Of a stretch of 64,000 nucleotides of DNA, positions 1 to 8,158 are shown piece after piece (the stretch's first letter is position 1; each line of letters starts with the position of its first letter). Made by a program: the position numbers and the translations under genes. This DNA comes from Verrucomicrobiota bacterium (GTDB taxonomy: Bacteria; Verrucomicrobiota; Kiritimatiellia; RFP12; UBA1067), in assembly GCA_023269675.1 (NCBI GenBank), contig JAHFSX010000018.1, positions 1-64,000 on the forward strand. The letters are read 5' to 3'. The notes under the pieces were generated by a model that worked only from the letters and a program-made list of their open reading frames with translations, was not told the DNA's origin and ran no database searches.

Positions 1-1599
1 GACCGGCTGTCCGCCGCCCTGCTGCTTCTCGCCAGGCAGGAAACGGAAAGCGGGGTACTCGAGCGGGCTGCTCAACACGTCGTTGTAATACTCGATGACA
101 TGGCCCTTCTCGACCAGCCAGGCGAGCTGCACCAGCGTCTCTTTGACCTTGGCGTCATCGCCCCCGGCCAGCGCGGCCACCAGCTCGGCCTTCGTGCAGG
201 CCGCGTGATCGTTCACGAACGTCAGCACGTCGCGCAAAGCCTGCACCGCATGCGTGGGGTCAAGCAACACCGGCTGCTTGAGCATCACAAAGTCCTGTCC
301 CTTCGGATCGTTCACGCGGAAGAGATGCAGATTGCGGTGACGGAACGCGCCGCGCAGGGCGAAGAAGAGCGAAGCCGGGAAGCGGCGTTCACGGTTCAGC
401 GTGTCCTTCAGCGCGAAAAAGAGCGGGCGGCTGGAGGTCTGCATGGCGACGGCCGCCGTGCAGATCAGATGACGCGAGCTGGCGATCTGCTCCGGGAGAA
501 TCTCCCGCATGAAGACCAGCTCCGCCACATCGCGCTCCATAGAAGGCGCTTTCGGCGCCGGCTCGTGCTCGGCCGACTCCGCGGACGCCGATCCCCCAGC
601 CTGCTCGGGCACCGGTTCGGCAACCGTCGCGGCCGCACCCTTGCGGCGGTAGATCTTTTTGCGGGTGCACTGCTGACGCCACTTTTCGATCACCTCGGTC
701 TCACGGACCGTCTCGATCCGCGCGCGGTAGGCCTCTTCGGTCATGCTCGGATACTTCGTCCGCAGCATCTCGTGCACCTTGGAGTTGAAGCTGTGGTGGT
801 TCGGGGGCCCGAGCAGCTCGCCGCTCAGACCGCACCGCGCCACGACCACAAACGCGCCTGACGGCGGGTCGCAGTCGATCTCCTCCACATCGAAGAAATC
901 GTCCATGTGCCGGTTGACGAGATGCGCGCGGATCTCCTCTTCGGTCAGCGCGGGCAGCCCGCACACCTTGCACTGGAACAGCATCAGCTGCTGATCCTTG
1001 AGCGGCTCGATGCGGATGAGGCACGAAGCCGGGTTGTCGAGGAAGAGCCAGGCGATATCGCGCAACGGGAACGCGCGGTGCGACGTCTGGATGCGGCGGA
1101 TCACCGCGCCCAGCGCCTTCTGCTCCGGCAGCACGCGGATCTCGAGCGGCAACGGGGTGTACTCGGGGCGCACCGGACGGAAGTCGCGGCGCTCGCCGCC
1201 CCGATCCTGATAAGGCGCACCACCTGCAGGGCGGAACCCGCCGCCTTCGGGCCGCGGCCCGCGGAGATCGGCCACCGCGGCGCGAGATTCCGGTCGAGGC
1301 ATGTCGGACCCGGGAGCACGGGGCGGCGTTCCGTCAAACTCACGACGCGGCGGCTTGCGGTCCGGCTTCCTGCGGTCGCGGTCATCAAAATTGCGCTGCG
1401 GACGACGGTCACGACCTCCGTCGCGCCCGCCATGACGGCCATCGCCGTCCTCGCCGCCGTCTGACCGTTCATCCCGATAGCGCTGGATATTCGCATCCGG
1501 GGACGTACGCGCCCAGCTCGGTGCAAAACTCAGACTCAAATCCAACACTATCCCGCCGTTGTCCTGCTTTGCAGGTTTCGCCTCTTCGTTCTCGCTCAT
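1..1599 (-). CDS. Unrecognised protein with a C2H2-like zinc-binding motif (3' end beyond window)
   Basis: The reading frame is open from the ATG at 1599 to the left edge (533 codons), so the C-terminus is missing. The first ~140 residues are low-complexity, rich in Arg, Gly, Asp and Pro, and look disordered or nucleic-acid binding. Near residue 210 there is CKVCG followed by HLVNRH, a Cys-x2-Cys-x12-His-x4-His arrangement like a C2H2 zinc finger. After a second charged linker comes a globular region without a recognised motif. A promoter-like element lies immediately upstream and would give an almost leaderless mRNA. Aconitase ends 48 bp upstream on the same strand. I do not recognise the family; an RNA- or DNA-associated role is only an inference from composition. 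Confidence 0.8.
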   Translation of the reverse strand, partial: MSENEEAKPAKQDNGGIVLDLSLSFAPSWARTSPDANIQRYRDERSDGGEDGDGRHGGRDGGRDRRPQRNFDDRDRRKPDRKPPRREFDGTPPRAPGSDMPRPESRAAVADLRGPRPEGGGFRPAGGAPYQDRGGERRDFRPVRPEYTPLPLEIRVLPEQKALGAVIRRIQTSHRAFPLRDIAWLFLDNPASCLIRIEPLKDQQLMLFQCKVCGLPALTEEEIRAHLVNRHMDDFFDVEEIDCDPPSGAFVVVARCGLSGELLGPPNHHSFNSKVHEMLRTKYPSMTEEAYRARIETVRETEVIEKWRQQCTRKKIYRRKGAAATVAEPVPEQAGGSASAESAEHEPAPKAPSMERDVAELVFMREILPEQIASSRHLICTAAVAMQTSSRPLFFALKDTLNRERRFPASLFFALRGAFRHRNLHLFRVNDPKGQDFVMLKQPVLLDPTHAVQALRDVLTFVNDHAACTKAELVAALAGGDDAKVKETLVQLAWLVEKGHVIEYYNDVLSSPLEYPAFRFLPGEKQQGGGQPV

Positions 1600-1608
1600 G
1601 GTTAAGAC

Positions 1609-1638
1609 ATGTTACCTTTTGTATGACCGCGCGGTCAA
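1609..1638 (-). promoter_or_regulatory. Promoter with 14-bp palindromic operator candidate
   Basis: On the minus strand TTGACC (1633-1638) is separated by 18 bp from TAACAT (1609-1614). The expected start lies within about three bases of the ATG at 1599. The perfect palindrome TGACCGCGCGGTCA (1624-1637) overlaps the -35 box and resembles operators of TetR-type repressors. Confidence 0.5.
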
Positions 1639-1647
1639 TGGGTTTTA

Positions 1648-3597
1648 TCACACCGCGCCGTTCGCCACCGCCGCCAGCAGCCCGCCGTTGAGCAGAATGG
1701 TTCTCTGCCTGGGACTGAGGGTCGTCGAAACGGGGAACGAAGTGCCTTGCGTCACGTTGTTAACCATGGCCTTGCCGTCACCCGCGACCGCCGCGCGCAG
1801 CCCCTCGATCACCAGCTTGTCCGCCTGCGCGACCGCGTCGTAATCCGCCGGGTTGTCGAAAATGAGCGGCACGATGCCGAAGTTGATCAGGTTCGCGAGA
1901 TGGATGCGCTCGATGCTCTTGGCGACCAGCGCCCGCACGCCCAAGTACATCGGGCACATCGCCGCGTGCTCGCGGCTCGACCCCTGGCCGTAGCTCTCGC
2001 CCGCCACAATGATGTTGTGCAGCCCCGCGTCGCGGTTCGCCGAGGCGTTCGCGTAGAACGCGGAGTCCACGTGCTCGAAGACGTACTTCGCGTACTGCGG
2101 CACGTTGGAGCGGTACTTCAGGCGGTTGCCCGCCGGCATGATGTGGTCGGTCGTGATCTTGTCCCCGACCTTGATGACCGCCACGCCGTTCAGCGTCGCG
2201 GGGAGCGGCTGTCCCGGCGGCACCTCTCCGATGTTCGGGCCGCGGACGATCGCCGTGCCCGGCACGCCCCGGCCGGCGGTCTCGCGGAACAGGAAAAGGC
2301 TGTCGTCCACGTCGAACGCCGCGGGCTCCGCCACCTCTTGCGGCAACGCGGCCACGGTGCGCGGATCGGTGAGCACGCCGGTCAGCGCCGCCGCCACCGC
2401 CGTCTCCGGGCTCACCAGGTAGACCTGCGCGGTGCGCGTGCCGCTGCGCCCCTCGAAGTTGCGGTTGCTGGTGCGCAGGCTGACCGCGTCCGTGCCGGGC
2501 GACATGTGGTTGCCGATGCAGAAGCCGCAGGCGTTCTCGAGGATGCGCACGCCCGCCGAGACGAGATCGGTCAGCAGCCCCTCGCGCGCCAGCATCTCCA
2601 CCACCTGGCGCGACCCCGGCGCCACGCCGACCTCCACGTCGGGATGCACCTTCCGGCCGCGCAGCATCAGCGCCACGGTCTTGAGGTCGCGGTAAGACGA
2701 GTTGGTGCAGGAGCCGATCAGCACCTGGTTGACCTTCTTGCCGGCGAGCGACGCCACGGTGGCGATGTTGCCCGGCGAGTGCGGGCACGCGGCCATGGGC
2801 TCCAGCGCGCTCAGGTCGATCTCCAGCGTCTGGTCATAGGCCGCGCCCGCGTCGGCCACGAGTTCGACCCAGTCCCGCTCGCGGCCCTGGGCCTTGAGGA
2901 AGGCGCGCGTCGTGGCGTCGCTCGGGAACACCGAGGTGGTCACGCCCAGCTCCGCGCCCATGTTGGTGATGGTCGCCCGCGACGGCACGCCGAGGCCGGC
3001 CACGCCGGGGCCGCCGTACTCCAGCACGCGGCCCACGTTGCCGTGCGTGCCGTAGGCCGCAAGCACTTTCAGGATCACATCCTTGGCGGACACGCCGGGC
3101 TTGAGCGCGCCCGTCAGGCACACCCGCACGACCGTCGGGCTGGTCAGGTAAAACGGCCCGCCGCCCATGGCCACCGCCACGTCGATGCCGCCCGCGCCGA
3201 TCGCGAGCATGCCGATGCCGCCGCCCGTGGGCGTGTGCGAGTCGCTGCCGAGCAGGGTCGCGCCCGGCTTGCCGAAGCGCTCGAGGTGCAGCTGGTGGCA
3301 GATGCCGTTGCCGGGGCGCGAGAAGACCACGCCGTAGCGCTGCGCCACGCTCTTGAGGTACGCGTGGTCGTCGGCGTTCTCGAAGCCGACCTGGATCGTG
3401 TTGTGGTCCACGTAGCTCACGGCCAGGTCCGCCTTCACGCGGTCGAGCCCCATGCTCTCGAACTGCAGGTAGGCCATGGTGCCGGTCGCGTCCTGCGTCA
3501 GCGTCTGGTCGATGCGGATCGCCAGTTCTTGGCCCGGGGTCAGATCGCCGGAAACCCGGTGGGCGGCGAGGATCTTTTCGACAATGTTCTGTGCCAT
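1648..3597 (-). CDS. acn: Aconitate hydratase (single-chain, ~650-residue type)
   Basis: This is a TCA-cycle aconitase that interconverts citrate and isocitrate with a [4Fe-4S] cluster. The cluster cysteines are visible as Cys297 in GSCTNSS and Cys357/Cys360 in CGFCIGNH. The substrate-region motifs GSDSHTPTGGG and SYGQGSSREHAA are present, so both the catalytic core and the swivel domain are complete. At 649 residues it matches the shorter putative aconitase subgroup rather than the ~890-residue AcnA. The start at 3597 is supported by AAGGAG eight bases upstream. It stands alone, with the UROD-like gene ending 136 bp upstream behind its own terminator. Confidence 0.95.
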   Translation of the reverse strand: MAQNIVEKILAAHRVSGDLTPGQELAIRIDQTLTQDATGTMAYLQFESMGLDRVKADLAVSYVDHNTIQVGFENADDHAYLKSVAQRYGVVFSRPGNGICHQLHLERFGKPGATLLGSDSHTPTGGGIGMLAIGAGGIDVAVAMGGGPFYLTSPTVVRVCLTGALKPGVSAKDVILKVLAAYGTHGNVGRVLEYGGPGVAGLGVPSRATITNMGAELGVTTSVFPSDATTRAFLKAQGRERDWVELVADAGAAYDQTLEIDLSALEPMAACPHSPGNIATVASLAGKKVNQVLIGSCTNSSYRDLKTVALMLRGRKVHPDVEVGVAPGSRQVVEMLAREGLLTDLVSAGVRILENACGFCIGNHMSPGTDAVSLRTSNRNFEGRSGTRTAQVYLVSPETAVAAALTGVLTDPRTVAALPQEVAEPAAFDVDDSLFLFRETAGRGVPGTAIVRGPNIGEVPPGQPLPATLNGVAVIKVGDKITTDHIMPAGNRLKYRSNVPQYAKYVFEHVDSAFYANASANRDAGLHNIIVAGESYGQGSSREHAAMCPMYLGVRALVAKSIERIHLANLINFGIVPLIFDNPADYDAVAQADKLVIEGLRAAVAGDGKAMVNNVTQGTSFPVSTTLSPRQRTILLNGGLLAAVANGAV

Positions 3598-3679
3598 GCG
3601 GAGTGCTCCTTGTGAAATGGGTTATGGTGCAAAAAAACGCGCGGCGCAACAAGTCTAAACTTCAAGGCCCGCCGGCAGA

Positions 3680-3710
3680 AAACAGAAAGGGCCGGGTTGC
3701 CCCGGCCCCC
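3680..3710 (-). terminator. Rho-independent terminator of the UROD-like gene
   Basis: GGGCCGGG (3689-3696) pairs with CCCGGCCC (3701-3708) around a four-base loop. On the minus strand the stem is followed by TTTCTGTTTTC, as expected of an intrinsic terminator for the gene ending at 3734. Confidence 0.75.
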
Positions 3711-3733
3711 TTGATGGGTCCTGCCAAGTCCGC

Positions 3734-4996
3734 CTATTTGTAGTAGCGGGCGATCTCCTCCTTGGCGATCTCGCACCAGGCGATCGCGCGCGACGGGTCG
3801 TTATGGATCGTTTCATAATCCTTCATGATGATCTCGAGGTGGCAGCCCTTGGCCTTCTCGAGAATGTCGCGGATATCCTTCCGCGCGGCGGCCTCGTCGA
3901 AGACGTCCGTGGAAAGCACCGCCGGATTCGGGCGGCAGGAGTAGACGTACTTGTCCTGCAGGGCGGCCGCCATCTTGGCGCGGTCGCAGGAGGGCGACAC
4001 GCTGACGCGCCGGATGTTCGGGATGTTCTTGAGGTAGTCCCAGCGCTCCGAGATCGGCTCGCAGCACCCGTAGCAGACCAGCCCGAAGCGCTCCATGACC
4101 GGCTTCTGGTACTGCAGGACGAACTCGCTGAACAGCTCCGGGGCGAGGTCCTTGGTGTCCTGGCTCTCGAACAGGGCCCACAAATCCTTGGCGCGCGCCG
4201 TGCCCTGGTAATCCTTGGCGGGCAGCTGCGTGGTCCAGCCGAAACCGCCCGAGCCGATGTAGTCGCCCTCGTTGTTCAGGCTGTAGAGCCCCGCGTTCTC
4301 GAGGAAGGTGATCAGGTCCAGCGTGCCGTCGCGCAGGAACGCCATCAGGTTGTGGACCCCTTGCGGATTCTCCCGGATGTCCTTCATGAATTGCAGGAAG
4401 CCGCGCATCTTGATCAGCTCGCGGGTCAAACCCAACGACCAGTACCACTTCTCCCGCAACTTGACCGGCAACACCCCTTCAAAGACCTCGCGCGCCAGAT
4501 GCACGACCTCGGTCGTCGCATCCCGATCCACGTTGATCGTCTGGAACTGGAGCCCGCTCAAATCATTCAAATCCGTCAGCGTCGGCTGCGGGTTGACCGA
4601 CGAGGTGTCCGGCCCCCAGAACGTCCGCTTGTAGACCCATCCCACCGTGAACCGGCTTTCCACGACCCGGTCGTCGCCCATCTTCTCGCCCCAGAAAATC
4701 TCTTTGCGCAGCCGGTGTTCCCATTGCCGGGCGAGGCGGTGGGAGCACTCCAGCGAAGAGTCGGGGATGATCTCCCGCCAGCTGAATTCAGGGTCGCAGA
4801 GAATCAGCGGGCGCGAAGCCTGCAGCGCGTTTTGCCGTGTCCAGAGGACCTTCTTTTCCGCCTCGATTTGGCGCGTGGATAACGCCATGACCCGTTCACC
4901 CAGCCGGCGCAAAACCTCGCGCTCCGACTGGGTGATGGTCAGGTCTGCGACATGCGTATCCAGCGCCACATTGCCCGGTTGGTCAAGATCATTCAT
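3734..4996 (-). CDS. Uroporphyrinogen decarboxylase-fold protein (URO-D/methyltransferase-like)
   Basis: The 420-residue protein resembles the divergent URO-D-superfamily proteins common in PVC and gut anaerobes, many of which act as corrinoid-dependent methyltransferase components. Supporting segments include the C-terminal VCYGCCEPISERWDYLK and the following NIRRVSVSPSCD, where a Cys/His-rich barrel end is typical. It is too divergent from HemE to be assigned to haem synthesis, and no other haem gene is nearby. No corrinoid-binding partner lies adjacent. It has its own promoter (5122-5150), a ~118-nt leader with AGGAAGGGAG before the ATG, and a terminator. The substrate is unknown. Confidence 0.7.
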   Translation of the reverse strand: MNDLDQPGNVALDTHVADLTITQSEREVLRRLGERVMALSTRQIEAEKKVLWTRQNALQASRPLILCDPEFSWREIIPDSSLECSHRLARQWEHRLRKEIFWGEKMGDDRVVESRFTVGWVYKRTFWGPDTSSVNPQPTLTDLNDLSGLQFQTINVDRDATTEVVHLAREVFEGVLPVKLREKWYWSLGLTRELIKMRGFLQFMKDIRENPQGVHNLMAFLRDGTLDLITFLENAGLYSLNNEGDYIGSGGFGWTTQLPAKDYQGTARAKDLWALFESQDTKDLAPELFSEFVLQYQKPVMERFGLVCYGCCEPISERWDYLKNIPNIRRVSVSPSCDRAKMAAALQDKYVYSCRPNPAVLSTDVFDEAAARKDIRDILEKAKGCHLEIIMKDYETIHNDPSRAIAWCEIAKEEIARYYK

Positions 4997-5121
4997 ACCG
5001 AACGCTCCCTTCCTGTTTACACGTTATCTTACACTCCCGCCGCACAACCGGAATCATCCCAGACCACCGGCCGCCCGGCAACGCAAGCCCGCACACAGTG
5101 CGGTCCCGCTTTAATGTCGCG

Positions 5122-5150
5122 ATTATATAGAGACAACGGCTTTCTGTCCA
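5122..5150 (-). promoter_or_regulatory. Sigma70-type promoter of the UROD-like gene
   Basis: On the minus strand TGGACA (5145-5150) and a perfect TATAAT (5122-5127) are 17 bp apart. The predicted start near 5115 gives a leader of about 118 nt to the ATG at 4996. I saw no known riboswitch signature in this leader. Confidence 0.75.
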
Positions 5151-5217
5151 CCGCAGAAGCGGAAAAACGCCCGAAAAACAGGGGCTTCTTAAAAAGCGGG
5201 CGGCGTCCCCTTCCGCT

Positions 5218-5246
5218 TTGACTCCACTCTCCTAATCCAGTAGAAT
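5218..5246 (+). promoter_or_regulatory. Sigma70-type promoter of the HTH-EIIA gene
   Basis: TTGACT (5218-5223) and TAGAAT (5241-5246) are 17 bp apart. The leader to the ATG at 5357 is about 104 nt and GC-rich. Together with the minus-strand promoter at 5122-5150 this accounts for the 360-bp gene-free stretch 4997-5356; I see nothing else in it. Confidence 0.7.
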
Positions 5247-5356
5247 TTCAAGCACAAAAAATGTATGTCGCACCCGCCTCCGGCCGGTTTCGACCCGCGG
5301 GCCACGCGAATCGCGCTGGCGTGTAGCGCACCACCCCTCAAGCCCACAGGCGCAGT

Positions 5357-6076
5357 ATGCCCCATCATATCCTCACCCTCCAACAGGCCGCGCGGCACAT
5401 ACGGATCCCCGAACGGGAGCTGTTCCATCTGGTGCAGCGCCACGAGATCCCCTGTCAGCGCCGCGGCGAGGAGATCCTCTTCGAGCACCGCCTGCTCGAC
5501 GACTGGGCGCAGCGCCGCATCCTCGGCCTGCCCACCAAATCCCTGACCGAACAGCATCGCGAAGAGACCGCCGACCGCACGCGCCTGGCGACCGAAGATG
5601 TCCTCGTCGCGCGTCTCTGCCGCCCCGAATGGATCGACCCCGCGCTCACCGCGCGCACCAAGCCGGGGGTGATCCGCGACATGGTCGCGCTCGCGGTCTC
5701 GACCGGCCTGCTCTACGACGACGCGGCCCTGCATCGCGAGATCGAGGAGCGGGAGAGCGTCAGCTCCACGGCCATCGGCGGCGGCGCGGCGTTCCTGCAC
5801 GCGCGCTACCACGACCCCTATCAGTCCTCGGACTCGTTCGTGGTGCTCGGCAAGACGGGCCAGCAGATCTTCTTCGGCGCGCAGGACGGCGCGGAGACCG
5901 ACCTCTTCTTCCTGATCTGCTGCACCGACGACGCGCTGCATCTGCACACGCTGACCCGGCTCTGCATGCTGGCGCACGGAACAAGTCTGCTTCCGGACCT
6001 GCGCGCCGCGACCACGGCTGAAGAGATGTACGGCATCCTTTGCCGGGCGGAGTGCGCCCTGCTGAAGACCCTGTGA
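5357..6076 (+). CDS. HTH (excisionase-type) - PTS EIIA(Ntr)-like fusion regulator
   Basis: Residues ~5-50 (LTLQQAARHIRIPERELFHL, then a second helix) form a MerR/excisionase-type DNA-binding helix-turn-helix. Residues ~80-235 match the PtsN/fructose-type EIIA fold: STAIGGGAAFLHARYHDP aligns with the STGIG...PH segment that carries the phosphorylated histidine, and the His is retained. EIIA(Ntr) domains are phospho-signalling proteins that respond to the phosphotransferase chain, so this looks like a phosphorylation-controlled DNA-binding protein. No sugar permease or EI/HPr gene is adjacent. Translation initiation signals are weak (AGGCG before the ATG). Confidence 0.75.
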   Translation: MPHHILTLQQAARHIRIPERELFHLVQRHEIPCQRRGEEILFEHRLLDDWAQRRILGLPTKSLTEQHREETADRTRLATEDVLVARLCRPEWIDPALTARTKPGVIRDMVALAVSTGLLYDDAALHREIEERESVSSTAIGGGAAFLHARYHDPYQSSDSFVVLGKTGQQIFFGAQDGAETDLFFLICCTDDALHLHTLTRLCMLAHGTSLLPDLRAATTAEEMYGILCRAECALLKTL

Positions 6077-6181
6077 AAAAGCGCACGGTTTGGGCGGTCA
6101 TGCCGCGGGCGAGCGCCCTGCCGGATAAAGTCTAAATGATCTTCGGCCCGGGCGGGTTGCGCGTGGCAACCCTGAACCGGC

Positions 6182-8158
6182 CTACTTCAGCTCGGACTCG
6201 TAAGGGATCGGCACGCCGTACTGTTTGTTGACCTTCAGCATCTCCGCGAAGAGCTGCTGCTGCGCGTCGCGCGAGTAGGCTCCGACCAGATGAAACATCT
6301 TCTGCTGCGCCCAGCGGGCCTTCACCGCCGGAGTTCCCTGCTTGGCGTGCCGCGTCAGACTCAGCCGGAAGATCGAATCGTACCCCTTGTCCGCCGCCAG
6401 CCCGCGGACCTGAAACACCAGCTCTTCCGTACCCTCGGGGCAGACGCCCGAGAGTTCCAGCGGCCGGTCCTTGTAGAGATTGGTCGTGCGCTTGGGATAG
6501 ACCTCGCTCTTGGAGGCGGAGTCGAAGACCACGGACACGTCGCCCATCACGGGATTGCGGATGCCCTCGTACTCCGTGGCCATGGACGCGGGAATGTCCC
6601 AGCGGTTTCCCGACAGCACCTTGGCCGTGCCGCGGTTGCAGTAGGTCAGCATGTCGAGCAGGTAGACGTTGGCGCTGCCCTGGGTGCCGTACATGTAGAC
6701 CGACATCATGCCGTTGTTGAGCGACGAGAACTCTCCGATGATCTTGGCGCTCTCCGTGATGCCGAAGGTCGGCTTGCCGTCCGTCACGAGGAACGCGACC
6801 ATCGGCCGTTTCGGATCCCGCTGAAGCTTCATCAGCGAACGCAACGACCCGAACACGTCGGTCTGCCCGAAGGAGTGCAGGCCCGCGACGAACGCGGCCG
6901 CGGCCTGCTTGCTCGCGGGCGTCACCGCCGTCCATGCGGGAAAACAGTTCTCGAAGCTCTCGCGGAAGGCGACCACGTTGAAGCGGTCCTCCGGATTCAA
7001 CGAGTCCAGCGCCGCGGTAAAGGCCCGCCGGCAGAAGTTCAGGCGCTCTTCCGAAATCGACGCGGAGACATCCTGGACCAGCACGATGTCCTTGGCGATC
7101 ACCGGCACGTTCTTATCCGCACGCGGCTGGATGCCGACGCGGAAGTAAACGCGGCCCGGCTCCTGGGGATCGCGGTAGATCTCCAGCCCGACCGCCAGCA
7201 GGTCATCGATCGGAACGTAATCGATCGACTCCTGCAGCGCCGCGATCTGCGCCTGCGCCTCGCGCGCCTTGCGCTCCTCCTCGCTGAGCGCGCTCGCGGC
7301 CACCTGCTTGTTCGCGCTGTCCAGCTGCTTTTGCACCAGCTCCTGCCGGCCCTTCGTGAGCGGCGTCGCCTCCGGCTTCGCAAGCCCGTCCGGCTGCCCT
7401 AAGCCGCCGGGCTTGCCGCTCTTCTCTCCCGGCTGCATCCCGAAGCGCGACTCGGTCGCGTCCTTCGAGACCTGCGACGGGGTGCCCGGCGCCCCGGGTG
7501 CCGGAACCTTGAAGGTGCCCTTGCTGATCTCGGTGTCGAACACCTCGGCCGACTCGAGCGGCTTGGGCTGCTCGGGGTCCTTGCCGAACCTGCGTCCCGC
7601 GAGGTCGATCGACGGCACAATGTCGGGAGCTTTGGGCACCCGCTCGATCATCGGGATCTCGCGCCGCGGCAGGGCGGCAACCTCGTCCTGCACGGTGCGG
7701 TCAAAAATCTGGGCGATCTCCTGACGCGGCATCCACGGCGTGACGTCCACCTGGTCGACCGCCGCATCCTTGAGCGCGGGCACGCCCGGCGCGAGCGCCT
7801 CGCGCGGGATCGGCGGGGGAGCCGTCAGGGCGGGGCTCGCGCTCTGGCTCAGCGTCTCCACCCGTTCGCTGACCTCGATCGGGCCCCGGCTGGGCGCGTC
7901 GCGCTCGCCGGCGATCTTCGCCGACATGCGGCTCGGATCCGCACGCATCATCTCCACCCGCATCGGCGGCACCCGGTCGCCCGCCATCCAGTCGCGACCC
8001 TTTTCCGCCAACCGCGAGAACCCGTTGAGGGTCCAGTCCGCAAAGAAGTACATGAGGATCAAGTGGATGATCGCCGACAGCAAAACCGCCACGCAGGCCA
8101 ACATCCAGTGGTGCTCACTGGACCGCTGATGCTGCCCGAATCCATAAGGAGTCATCAT
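6182..8158 (-). CDS. Membrane-anchored von Willebrand factor A domain protein
   Basis: One N-terminal membrane span (about residues 18-40) is followed by a long Pro/Glu/Ala-rich linker and a VWA domain at about residues 350-520. The metal-ion-dependent adhesion site is intact: DVSAS, the Thr in GQTDV and TDGKPT. A ~130-residue C-terminal region follows. The start overlaps the stop of the upstream TPR gene by 4 bp, so the two are translationally coupled. It is the last gene of the exbB-exbD-TPR-VWA run. VWA proteins usually hold multiprotein assemblies together; here the partners are probably the co-transcribed TPR protein and the proton-channel pair. No known name applies. Confidence 0.85.
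   Translation of the reverse strand: MMTPYGFGQHQRSSEHHWMLACVAVLLSAIIHLILMYFFADWTLNGFSRLAEKGRDWMAGDRVPPMRVEMMRADPSRMSAKIAGERDAPSRGPIEVSERVETLSQSASPALTAPPPIPREALAPGVPALKDAAVDQVDVTPWMPRQEIAQIFDRTVQDEVAALPRREIPMIERVPKAPDIVPSIDLAGRRFGKDPEQPKPLESAEVFDTEISKGTFKVPAPGAPGTPSQVSKDATESRFGMQPGEKSGKPGGLGQPDGLAKPEATPLTKGRQELVQKQLDSANKQVAASALSEEERKAREAQAQIAALQESIDYVPIDDLLAVGLEIYRDPQEPGRVYFRVGIQPRADKNVPVIAKDIVLVQDVSASISEERLNFCRRAFTAALDSLNPEDRFNVVAFRESFENCFPAWTAVTPASKQAAAAFVAGLHSFGQTDVFGSLRSLMKLQRDPKRPMVAFLVTDGKPTFGITESAKIIGEFSSLNNGMMSVYMYGTQGSANVYLLDMLTYCNRGTAKVLSGNRWDIPASMATEYEGIRNPVMGDVSVVFDSASKSEVYPKRTTNLYKDRPLELSGVCPEGTEELVFQVRGLAADKGYDSIFRLSLTRHAKQGTPAVKARWAQQKMFHLVGAYSRDAQQQLFAEMLKVNKQYGVPIPYESELK

Noticed and set aside
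1747..3615. A 622-residue open frame opposite aconitase, and similar long frames opposite parE, parC, the GH98-like gene, the 36.1 kb gene and the transglutaminase gene
   Set aside because: These are antisense shadows typical of GC-rich coding DNA: biased toward Arg, His, Ala, Val, no domain signatures, and opposite clearly recognised genes.
4997..5217. Riboswitch or 6S-like RNA in the leader between the UROD-like and EIIA genes
   Set aside because: Two ordinary promoters explain the region, and I found no conserved riboswitch motif such as a cobalamin box.
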